DNA of 64,000 nucleotides, from contig VFFE01009152.1 in the NCBI GenBank assembly GCA_008921705.1, forward strand, positions 1,113,429-1,177,428, read 5' to 3'. This DNA is from Burhinus oedicnemus. Taxonomy: Eukaryota; Chordata; Aves; Charadriiformes; Burhinidae. Positions 43,201 through 55,200 of this stretch are shown here, piece after piece (position 1 is the stretch's first letter; each line of letters begins with the position of its first letter). The notes below the pieces were generated by a model. That model worked only from the letters and a program-made list of their open reading frames with translations, ran no database searches and was not told the origin of the DNA. A program made the position numbers and the translations under genes.

Positions 43201-46200
43201 CCCCTTCACCTACAAGAGCCTGCCGAAGCGTGCCTACGCCATTGTGGTCTGCGCTACCGTGTGGACCATTGTCTTCTTGTACATGCTCCCGCTTTGCATA
43301 ATGCAGCAAAGCTATTATGTAAAACAACTGGACATTTATACCTGCCACGATGTGCACAACGCCTGTGAAACGATATCTTCCTTCCAGTTCTACTACTATG
43401 TTTCTTTAGCTATCTTTGGCTTTTTAATACCTCTTGCAACTATTGTGTTCTGCTATGTCTCAATTATACGAACACTCAAGACTCATGAATGGTTCTGGTA
43501 CGTTAAAGTCAGTCTTTTGATCCTTACCATCTTTGCTATTTGCTTTGTGCCAAGCAATATCATCCTTATTATCCATCACATCAACTATTACTATTACAAT
43601 ACAGACGGGTTGTATTCTTTTTATCTAATTGCTTTATGTCTTAGCAGCTTAAACAGTTGTCTTGATCCTTTTCTTTATTTTCTGATGTCGAAAATTAGAA
43701 GTCAATCCAATATTTATCTAACAATGGTTAAAATATCCAGGGAAAAATGAATTAGTTCTATATTTATATTATTGGAATTTTGATTTTGTATAGTATTAAC
43801 CTAGGCAGCAGCAAACCTCAGGTGCAACAATTAAACTTAAAAAGTTAAAAGGTGTTAAAAAACCAATGTCAGTAAAATTTACTTTCTTCCACGCACCACA
43901 CAAGGGAAGTCTTCAAAATATACTTCTCCAGCTGTATAATTTTATCATGTGTATTGCAACATCTGGTGTACCTAGATTCAGGGAAGTGGCTCTGCACCTC
44001 CATTTCCTTCTGAAAAAAATCACTTTCACGGCCATGGAAAAAAACCGAGAATATCAGTTACCACAGCCTCTGAACAACTCAAGAGGAATCAATACCAGAA
44101 CAACTCTTTTAGACCCATCCATGGTTTCCAAATACTTCAAATTAGCTCTCAGCCCATAATCACTGCAGGAACAGTGATGTGAAAAGAAGTTTTTGGCCCA
44201 GTCGGAATGAGTAAAAGCACTTTCTACACGCCAGGGAGCTGTTGAGCTTTGCAGAAGCTCTCTGTCACATAACCAAGAGCAAATACTGCCCTGGATGTTG
44301 GGAATAAACAGACAGAGTCCCTGTAGGTTCAAGGAGCAGTAAATCTACAGCTGTAGACACAGAGCCTGACACTTCCAAGGCAGCATCTCCTATGAAGCTG
44401 CTTAACCAGCTTTGCACTAGAGACTTGTTCTTCCACTTCGTCAGCGCCTGCACTCCTCTAGCCCATGAGGATTGCTGGGAGCTAACCCTTATCAGTGTGA
44501 ATCCAGGCACGTATTATTCTTGCTTGGTAAGCAAAACAGGGAAGCTGTTTTGTAGTATTCTCTATTTCCACATCCTCACAGGAAATACCTACAGTGTTAC
44601 AAATACTGAAGCCAGTTATGATTGATTGTCCACATTAATAAAGCAAAGGGTCAGCTTTTACATTTACAGAAACTCAAAGTCTACATATATACTGAGTAAA
44701 AGTTCCTACAAAATGAGCTCAATGGTTGGCATTTGTATTTGTAACTGCAGCATGTAAGACAGATGAGAAAAAATGTTTTACATCGGTCTGATAATAGTAT
44801 TGTAAAAAACTTTACTTAAATAAAATAATTTGCACTGGAAAATGTCTTCAAGGAGTTTAAATTAGTTTTACTCATGCCATTCCCTCAACAAGCACAAGAG
44901 CAGATTTTAAAGATAACTTTAAAGTAATCCAGATGTTATACAACTATTGTAAATATAAAACCCACAAACCTAACTGTAAAACTTGTGTGCCTATCACTCA
45001 AAAACCAAAATAACACAGGAACCATTTCAGAGTTTGGCACATGTGTTTAACTTTTCAGGTATCCACAACCACTCCCTTAACACAGGGTTTCTCTTCACTG
45101 GGACCTGAATACACTTTGTTTGAAATGGCCTTGAGAACTGCGAGAAGCTGTGGTTTAAAATTACAGGAATAAATAAATTCCAGGTTTGCGTTTTCAGTTT
45201 CAAGCGAGTAACAAGTAGGTGTGATCTGAGATTAAGACCTGTAACGGGTACTGGGAGATTTGGGTGCAGACTACTTCCCCGAAGCCGCCACAGCTACAGG
45301 GACATGACAGCAGGCTGCTTAGAGCGAGCGAGCAGGTTTGACCCATATGTTTTTCCAGACACTGGGGAACACAGGAAGTTCACAGGCAGACCTATCTGAT
45401 CCTTGTAAATCAAATACTTCCTTTTACGACAGCTCACTCTTAAAACATGCTAAATAGAATTAAAGACAGAGCTGCTTTATAAATAAGGCTCAGAAAAAGT
45501 AGAGAAAGGACAGACTTTAGACATTGCACTACCTTTTCAATCCTGTTTGGTTTTTTTTTTTTTAAGGACAGTTCAATCTAAGTTATATCTTTACCTAAAG
45601 AATGGTGATGTCCATGTGATCAGCTCTCATAGAGTGCAAGTCAGATTAATGCATCTGAGTATTTCTTTTTAGGAGCACATATAGTACAGTGTCTTGCTCT
45701 CTTCCTAAACCGGAGCAACACTGTTTACAGAGGTGTTTTAAGTCGTTGTCAAAGGACTGCCAAATCAAAATACCTCTGGAGAGAAAGGCCAGCGGAAGTC
45801 TCCAGGAACATCACAAGTTTTTGAATGAGAAGATTTCAAAGAGATTGCACAATTTTTGTTCCAGAACTTGGAGACACCCATTTGTTTCCTATCAGCACAT
45901 TCCCACGGGGACAGGAGTAGGCACCACGTTTGCACCCGGGGAGCACGCTGCCACCGGCAGGAACGAGCCAGGGCAGGGCTGCTGCGTGCAGGCACGTGGG
46001 CGCCTGTGGGATGTAGGTGTCTGCCTCAGGGACATCCTGGCTTGCTCCGTGTGCACTAAGGGTCTGGTATGTCCCGGGCCAACACTGTGCAGCCACCACC
46101 TGCACAGGCACTCTCTGCACACAGACAACCACCCTGGCCCTTCCAGGACAGGTAAAGTAGCCAGCGTGCACTAAACCCTCCCCAGCACACACGGCAAGGG

Positions 46201-49200
46201 AGGAGGCTTTTCAGGATCCTGTGGGGTCAGTGAAACCAGCCCTTACCTGGGAACCCAAGCAAGACATCAAGATGTGCAAACACCCTTTGAAAGCTCGGAC
46301 AGTGGGTTGCAGAAACGCACTGTTTCACAGTAGGTACCAGAGGTGAAGCGGCAAGATGGCTCAAAGATATTTCTACAAGCCAAAGTTCAGGGACTTTCTG
46401 CAGTTGACCATATTACTTTAGGAACACATTCTATGAATTTTAAGCATCTTTTCCAAACACTGGACATTTTAAGTGCCAGGCTAGTAGCTTTAGCTAATCT
46501 TATGTTCAGCCACAACCTGCAAGCTGTTAGGCTGATCTTTGTTTATGCTCCCCTGAGCTGTGATACTAAGCAGGGCACTGCTTTTGGGGAAGCAGACAGC
46601 AATATCCTGCTGAGATAGGTTTAAACTGAAGGCACATACAAGATGGCCAGTATGTTGTTGCATGATAAAGTCAGAACAGAAATATGTACAGAACTCCACT
46701 ATTATAAGACAACAGATTTAAGTAACTGGGACCCCTCAAAGTACTTCCCAGAGGTTTGTTAAGGAACACCATGACTCCTTTAGCATGACTGACTCCTTTC
46801 TGCGAAAATCTCAATTCCCATCTATATTGTAACTACCTTCCCAACACAGACTAGTAACTAGATCCTTGCACAAATTCGTAACTATGTCAGGGCTGCTGGT
46901 GCCCACATTTTGTAATAGCTGCACCAACTTTGTAGAATTGAAAGTAAGCAAGGTTATGTCAATTCAGTAATGACACACAGGCAGAATATGGCTTAGTATT
47001 AATACACTGAGCATTAATCCCTTTTGCCAGTCAGGATAAGTTGTGGTGGAAAATTTCTTAGTGCCAGTTTGTTGCCATTGGCTTATTTACAACCCCATTG
47101 GCACAGCTAATGCAAACATCAGGGGAACAGGATAGGGACACACGTGTAAGTGAAAAGAGATGGCATTTAGGTTCTGACAAACAGCAAGAGTCAAAGCTCT
47201 AACCTTGCATTTCTGTGCTTTGGTGTGGTGGAGTACATCCTGATAATGCCTTGCATTTACTGGTCTTACATCTTGCAGCTTGGCTGTGGGCAACAGTAGG
47301 GTTTCTAGAGTTTTCTCAGGATTTCCTTGGTCAATTGCTTCATTAATGTGGCCAATTGCAATGATTCCTGTGAAATAGAAAAGTTATTAAAGACGTAGTT
47401 ATCAAAGAAATATGCAACTTACTCAATATTAGCTACAAACAAAGCAGTAACATGAAGAACAGAAAAATCAAGTAACAAGGAAGCAGAGGCAGCAACAGCA
47501 GCTGATTTTAAATTATTTTTGCTCAAATATTCATGTGAAGCTATTAAGTTGTACAGTTTTTCTTACTGCCACAGTTATTGATTAATCTGAATCTTCTACT
47601 TCATAAAAATCAAATTGATCACTGCCAAAAAAAAGGAAAACGGACTTCCCTACTTTCAGGGCAGAAGTATCTACATGAAGTTTATGGAAAGTCTGTGCAT
47701 CATATCTAAATATATTCACCTACATATTATCTCACAGTGCTGAAAGATGTGGTCTCAGGTGATTTCAGACCAGATTACTCGAAACCCTGATTTGGACAAA
47801 TACATATATACTAACCTCCCAGCTACCGCATTATATAACAACTTAACCTCATTTCTTTAAGCTTCACCTTAAATAACCAATCTGATAGTGTTGACCTTAT
47901 AAGAAATCACTTGATTGTTCAGACCAGTGACACTCAGGACTTCAGTCAGCAAGTCACACGGCTCAGTGTATCTAATAAAACCTCTAACTCATTTTCTTCA
48001 GACTGGTCTCAACATTTTAAAAATCAATTTCCTCCTACCCCCAACCAGTGAGCTGAAATGCACTGCTTGAGGTACTTTCTCCCTAAAGCCACCCTAGAAG
48101 GGCTCCAGCCAAGGGCTTCCCCATCACGCGCGAGGGATAGCACCCCTGCTGGCATCCTCTCTCACCAAGTCTGTCCCAGACCCATCACAGCCCAGCGGTG
48201 GGGTCACAAGATCCTTGCCCTCATAAAGGTTTGGCAATCAGCAATTTTTCAGGGGTGCTAGCAAAGAGGGACCGCGCAGACATATGAGCTTGCTTGTGGA
48301 AACAGAGGCCACCCTTCATCCTCTCCTCTCTGCCCCAAATAACTACCCCCAGGCAGAAGTCGATGCTGTTGAAACCAAGTGCAATTATTTCAGTGCTAGA
48401 GACTGAGTCTCCTAGTGTAAGACTGCCTTTTTTAACTAGCAGTTTCCACTCCTAGTGGCTGCAGATTCAGACAAAAAAAAATTGGTGATGTCAGCCACAT
48501 GAGCTGCTCAGCATCCCACCCCGCCTGAGGGCACACACTTCGAGCAAGCCATGAGGGTCCACGGCAGTCACTTGACTAGATTTAGTCCAGTTAGTTTCAG
48601 TATTTCTGTAATATAAAGCTTCTCCTACCAGTGTGAAACGGTAGCATGCACGACACTGGTGGCAGTGTGGGGAGAGCACAGCCCCCCACACATCAGTGCC
48701 ACCCTGGAAACAGCCTGCGCATTACGAAGGCTCTCAAACTATACTCCAGACTGCTTCCCAGGTGGCAAGCAGCCTGAAAGCTGCCCTCTCCTTTCCTTGC
48801 TCCAGCAAATTGGGCATCACTTGATAGCCTCAAATTTTAGTAAAAAAAAATTTTAAAAAATCATACTTCTATAAGCAATGGAGAAACTTGGTCCTTTAGC
48901 ATTTTTGAAGCCCAAATGACCAGCTGTCACATTTAATATAGCACCACCCTTTTAGGGCAATCCATTTATATTAGAAAAATTTGGCATAAGAAGTTACTCT
49001 CAGCTAGGAAATCAAGCTACCTAAAAGGAGAGCAGGACAGATAGTTGCACTGCATAACTTGTTACCAACTCCCTTGTGAAAAACAAGGGCTTGAAAGTCA
49101 TTTAATATTAAAAAAACCCTCTTTCCCACAGGACACTGCCTGTTATTTCTTCCCCTATCCCCCGGTATGCCCTCTGCTTACAATTTCTGCAAAATCCCCA

Positions 49201-52200
49201 AAGCGAGTCCATCCAGTGCAAATACAGAAAGATACTGCCAAGTGGGCAGAACCATGGCATTTGTAACCCTGCAGAAGGCAGGCACCCTATGGTATCTTTC
49301 AGCCAGTCAAAACGTAACCAAGAATACTTTGACAACATTTAAAGACTGACAGGTGTTCAAAATTATTTAATGCTCTTCTCTCCTGAAGAGTGTCTGCACA
49401 AGGCCATTCAGCACAGAAATTTATTTACTAAGAACTAGACTATCATCTCTGTGGGCGGTGTAGAGGAAGAATTACTTACTTTCATTTTCTTCTTGAATTT
49501 GCATATTAACCATGTCAATGCAGTTCTGGATATCATTCCAGCTTAAATAATCTTGGCCTTGAGATGAAGCCTCTGACTTAATAGACAATAGTGTATCAGC
49601 ATAACTATAAGAAGATATAAAATACATAAGTGTATTTCATACACAAGATAAACTGCCATGAAGAATTAATCAGATGTATCATCCATCATTTAGTGCCTAG
49701 TATTTTTTTCAGTGAATGAACTTCAGACAAATTCATCTCTTGCCCGAAATTATACAGACATACAAGCTGCCTTGGTGGTTCTACGCATGCATTTCAGGAT
49801 CTGAAAAAATGGCCCTGCACACTAATTCAGAGCACTTTTCTTGGCAACGCGGGGTGATGGCAGTACATACACTGGACATACACTTTGCTGTATGGCACTA
49901 CAGATACATATGAGAGAAACTATGGTCAGCTTCCTGCTACGCTAAGTCAAAGACCAGAATTTCTGCCCTAGCATCAGGTAGCAGCACCTCCTGCTACCTC
50001 CATGAGGAGGGTAATGGGCCGTAGGCAGATGATGCTCCTCTCCCCACAGCTCAAGGTCCTCCAAGCACAGGCTCTATAGCCTATGTCTACTCTTCTTACA
50101 AGGATGACAGATCAAGATAAGCTGGAAACCTTCACAGTAGTGTAAACTCATGTATACATAAGTTAAATAATTTTCATGTTCCTAAATCAAGCATACAACT
50201 GCCACAATATGTCAGATCAAATACTGGCCTTGCATTCCCAGCAGAAGCCTGAGAAATGAATGGTTGCCAGAAAAAATACAGGAGAGAAGCATTATTTCCA
50301 GCTCTGATTTGCCCTTCCAGCATTCAGCAGACTGCATTTAAGGGCTTCCCAAGCTGGAGGCTACGTATCACTTTAATAGTTGCAAACAAGGCTGTGTTTT
50401 GTGTGATGGATGTTCCTTATGTAAATTTTAAAGTTGATATTTCATAGTGTCCAATCTTTTCTCACTCCCATTCTCGCAAGAAAATAAAACCTAAACTTCT
50501 AAGAAAAGCTAGCAACTTCCTTGCCCACAACATGCACGCTTTTGTAGACCTATATCGTATTTCCCCTAAATTCTATCTTCTAAGAAACACATTCCTAACA
50601 AGTTCATCTCTTCTGGTAGAAAGCCATTGAACACCATCTCCCTCAGTGGAATTTTTCTAGCTCTACTGTATTCCTTCTGGTGTTGTGCAACCAAAGCTTC
50701 CTGCAATATTCAACATATAGTTGGCAGCACAGATTTACATAATGGCATAATAAAATTTTATTTTATTCTCTACTCCACTTCTAGTATTTCATTTGTATTG
50801 ACTGGCAACTTAATCTAGGTCACAGTAACACCAGCCAAAAATGCTGCACTTGGACACTTTGGGGCCCATTTCTGTATAACATTGCTTCTCGTGCCCACAA
50901 GCACCACCTCACATTAGCAGAGGCCAAGTGGCAGATTAATTTTGCTCCACCTTATGGAATTCTGCTCCCTCTAACCAAAACACTGACATCTTATTCCTAT
51001 CCTGTCTGCCCTCCTTCCAGCCTTGAGACACCTAGCAAGGGTTGCTTTCAGATTCATGTCCCCTGGCAGCCTGGTGAAGATCTTCAGCCACTGCTGTCCC
51101 TTTTGCCTAGTAATTTCTTCCAGCAGCACATGGAGGCTTCCACCATCCGTGACCGAGAGGCAAGGACTAGCCCATACCTCCATGCTCTCCCCCACTTCCA
51201 GGGGGGTCAGGTCTCACAAATCCTAGTGTTGCCTCGTATTTTTTGGAGATACACAAGAGAGCACAGAGGTCACAGCCATGTGCTGCTACAAGTCAGGCAA
51301 GTGGCAATGCAAGCAGCTGGTAGCTGAGTGAAGGCTATAATTTAGTGTTGAACATGCATATGTACCATGGTGTTGTACTTAGCTTTTTAGCAAACAGGAC
51401 TGTGCTACATTTTTCAGACCTTTGCAATTCTCAAGCCAAAAAAAAAAAAAAAGTCAGCTGTGGTTTAAGAGACCTCCTGGACCTTAAGGCACTACCTCAT
51501 TCCAAAGACCTTCTTTCAATATTGCAGAGAGGTTACTGATTAACAGTTTCCAGCTACAGTTGGTTCATGTTTTAGTGTCTGCAAAAATTCCTGTCAGATC
51601 TTAATGTTTGCTTTCCGAGGATATTTTCCCTGCACCTCACACATCCTCTGCCCTCAAACATCTGAGGTTTTCTGATTGCTTATCCTTAGATACACAACTG
51701 GTTCAGCAATTGTCACATTATCCCTTATTAACCTGTAACACAGATGTTTATCTTGCAGCTCTTTCAAATTCATAGCCACAACACAAAACAGCCCACCTAG
51801 TAAGAAGCCTACTTATGCTTTTGCAGAAGTTGCCAAGTCTCATCCAGACAAGACAAAATGGACTTTTACCGTTGAAAGTTTTCCTCTTCCAGATTATTGA
51901 AGCCAATGCATGGGTTACTGAGATGATTCTTTATCGTTAGGATGTCCTTATTTTCCAAGGCCTGGTTTAGCAACACAACAGCTGACAACATTTCTACTGC
52001 AATAGACAGTTCATCATGTGCCAGGTAGTTCTGTAGGACAATAATGTACCGCAGTCAGGAAGCTAAATAAGCAGTGTAACAAATTTGGGTTACACAGTCT
52101 AGCTACCATCAAGGAGATGGGCTTAATTTAAAAAGCCTGGCAAATTTCCTAGTCACAGGCATGTCAGATTAACACAACGCCAGTGGTAGAGCTTACTGGG

Positions 52201-55200
52201 TTTGCTACATATCCCTTCAGCCTTTCCTTCTTTTGCCCCACAATCCCATCTATTCTGGTCTTACCCTCATAGCAGGGGATTACTTTCTATACAACATGTA
52301 GAACAGAGTTAGTCCTCATTAAGAGCATGCAACAGTTAAAAAAACGTCAGTCAATTTGTTGTGACACAATAGCTCAGCCAGAGCAAAGTGTGTCAAGAGA
52401 CAAGTTCTGTGACTCAGTATTGCCTTCAACCAAAACCATTCATGCAATGTGTAACACCATGGCCAGAGAATTAAGTCTTATTTTACACAACAACATGCTA
52501 TGTTTGTGCTCTTTCATGGTTTGACTACATAACATCAGCGAGCAGATTGTAAGATTTTCACTCTTACCACAGCATTCTGTTGTTGGAGGTTGAACAGCTC
52601 AGTCTGATAGACAGCAGCAGCAAATGAGTGAACAACAGGCAGCTGCGCCTCCGGTTTCGTCAGTGCAACCAGTGTTTTACTAGGATCACAGTTACGAATT
52701 GCGGTATTGATATTGTCAACTGCTATAAGTTCTAGAGAACAGCAGGGAAAGAAAATCCTATTAATTTTCATATGCCATTTGCTCTTTGTGCCATGTAGAT
52801 GACAATTAGGTTATTCCAAAGAATATCTTTTGCTATCATTAGAGAAAAAAAATATTTGTGTGAGATTCTTCAAGACAACTGCTGAATGTTGCAAAACCAG
52901 TGTATACAGCAAATAATTTTCTGGACTTTTAGATATTAGAGACTGCTAATTGTAGCTTTAATCCAAAACAAGGAGCTGACCTCATCCTAGCACAGAGAAA
53001 GACCTACCATCCCTCCTGGGTTTGCTTGCAGCAGGTACTGCTGGGTATGTCAATTCCAGTGCCTCTGTCTTGCTTCACCCCAAATGCTCCTTTCCTTCTG
53101 TGCTGCATTTCCTCCCTCGCCTCCTCCTTTTGGCAGCACCTAACTCAGCTAGCTAGAACAAGCCTGTACTGCAACACCAACTGTTTTCATTGTCCATTTC
53201 AGGAGGCCTGGTAGCAATTAGCCAAATATGTCAGGGGTTGGGATTTTCAGTAGCTGAACTGATGGAAAACCACATACCGTGGCTTCTAGGACTTCCTCTG
53301 CATGCTACCTGTTCATTTGTCTAACAGTGTGGAAGATCAGTCATCACAAGCACTGTCTTCTAGAAATTGTCTACAGCTCAAATTTCAAATTAAACAGAGC
53401 ACCATTGAGAAGTATGTGTGTACCCCTTTTTGGTACCTGAACAACTTGTCTGTTTTGCCTTTTGTTGAACTGACTTCAGCAGAGTTTTGAACCCCAGCAG
53501 AAAAGTGCTGAAAAACATTTCCCACTTGGGCAGCTACAGAAACCTTACAACACCCCTTAGCTTAGTCACAGACACCATAATTGCACACCTGGAGGAGCCA
53601 ACTCTGAAGAAACTCTGGTCAGGACGCACCCATGAACACGTTGCACAAGGGACTGCTCTGGTCTTGTGCAAAGGGAAACAACCTTGAAGGTTAGAGTGCA
53701 TGCGGCAGGGTAAAGAATGACAATTATGTAAATGTCATTTCCATCAGCAAAATAACCCCTGTCTCCTCCACCTTATCTTACGGGTTTTCTGTATACTATT
53801 AGCCAGGGAACGTTTTTAGTCACCACTGACTGCTGAAGTCTCTACAAGACTGCTTGTACAGCAGACACCATCCACAGTTGATGTATGAACACTTGGATCT
53901 TGTTATACAATACAAAGACTTCGAAAACCTAAGTAAACAGGCCCAGCTACAGCAGCCCCTTGCCTCTCATTTCAATTGCTCCGAAGCATGGTCATATGGG
54001 GCCATATTGTTCTTGAAGGATGTCTCTATTGATTGTCCCTGAGGTTAGAAAAAGGAAAGGCTCTCAAAGCTGTGGCGTGCATGTTTTTTTAGAGAAAAGA
54101 GCAAAGAGGAAAAGAGTCAGAGCCCACAAATGGACTCTACTAGCTCTGTAGACAATAACCAAGCTACCGATTTCTAACTCAGGAACTGAACATGCATCTT
54201 GCAAAACACGCATTACATTGTTCACCTTCCAATAACAAAACCCACTGTTTTTTCCTTTTCAAAACAAACATAAGAAATAAGTTGCTCTCCAGATCACTGT
54301 TACTGCTTTTCATACATCACATTTTTCCTCCTCATTTCCTTTACCAAGGAGCAACTCTTCTAGAAAAAGCACTGCTCACAATGCCTAACCAATCTAAAAT
54401 TGGTTAACATTTGAGGTAGCAAGTCAAATTTATCTTCTGGCTTAAGTTCACCTCATGGTACAGCCTTTAAGTCACATTACAAAAGCAGTCAGCCTGGATT
54501 CAAAGCACTGGAAATAATACCAGAGACAAAACAGCCACTAAGCCATGCCCAGATGTAGCATGAAATGATAGCAGTTTAACCAAAGCTGAGCTTCCTAGCA
54601 GAGAAGTTTCCAGTCAAAAGCAGCAATACATGCACTGCAAATTTAGATCCCCCTTAACTATATTTTATACAACCTATAACGTGTTTTGTGACATTCTTAG
54701 CAGGCTAAGAACAGGTTAGAATTAGATACATGTGTCTAAAAGTGAGAGTAATTTTCCTCTGCGATGAGTTTGCAAAATATTCTTCTATGTGATCATTCTA
54801 TTTTAATTCTACAAGGATGATCCATGCTCCCAAGTGAGGATTAATACTGCACTGATAAATATTTGTTCAAGCCATCAAGCCATGCATTGTCTTCAGTTTT
54901 AGCCAATGTGTTTAGCAATGGCTCAAGTTATTCAAAGAAAAAAATATACCTCAGATAAAGAGTATATCCAATGCAGCACAGATTGGTGACTTGGCAATTG
55001 TGACACTGAGAAGAACAGTTACAAAAATAAAATGCAATGTGTATGGTTTCAGTTTGAGAAACCTTCTTTACATGCAAGAAATGGTGGATTCAATTCATCA
55101 GCTTAACATAATTAAATGGTGATGGTAAAAAATGAGTATTAAAACTGTTACTCACTAAGCTTGTGAGCCTCAGCTTCCGCATTGGCAACACTAACTTCTT

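Larger units (their letters stand above)
38666..47203 (-). other. IQGAP2: IQGAP2 intron between e10 and e11, host of F2RL2
   Basis: 8.5-kb intron, the largest in the window. It contains the whole of F2RL2 on the opposite strand, the GAAAAAA repeat at 40061-40280 and a GC-rich patch at 45890-46200. The remaining sequence shows nothing recognisable. Confidence 0.85.

Noticed and set aside
42958..43368. 136-codon plus-strand ORF in another frame and a 111-codon minus-strand ORF
   Set aside because: Shadows of the F2RL2 coding sequence; their translations have no family signature.
42701..43750. F2RL2 as a single-exon gene starting at 42701
   Set aside because: The codon there is GTG, no signal peptide results, and an in-phase upstream exon with a signal peptide and consensus donor exists at 40989-41046.
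45689..46174. 161-codon ORF as a protein-coding gene
   Set aside because: No conserved domain, no splice context, odd Cys/His/Pro-rich composition, and the open frame follows local GC content. Kept only as a low-interest finding.
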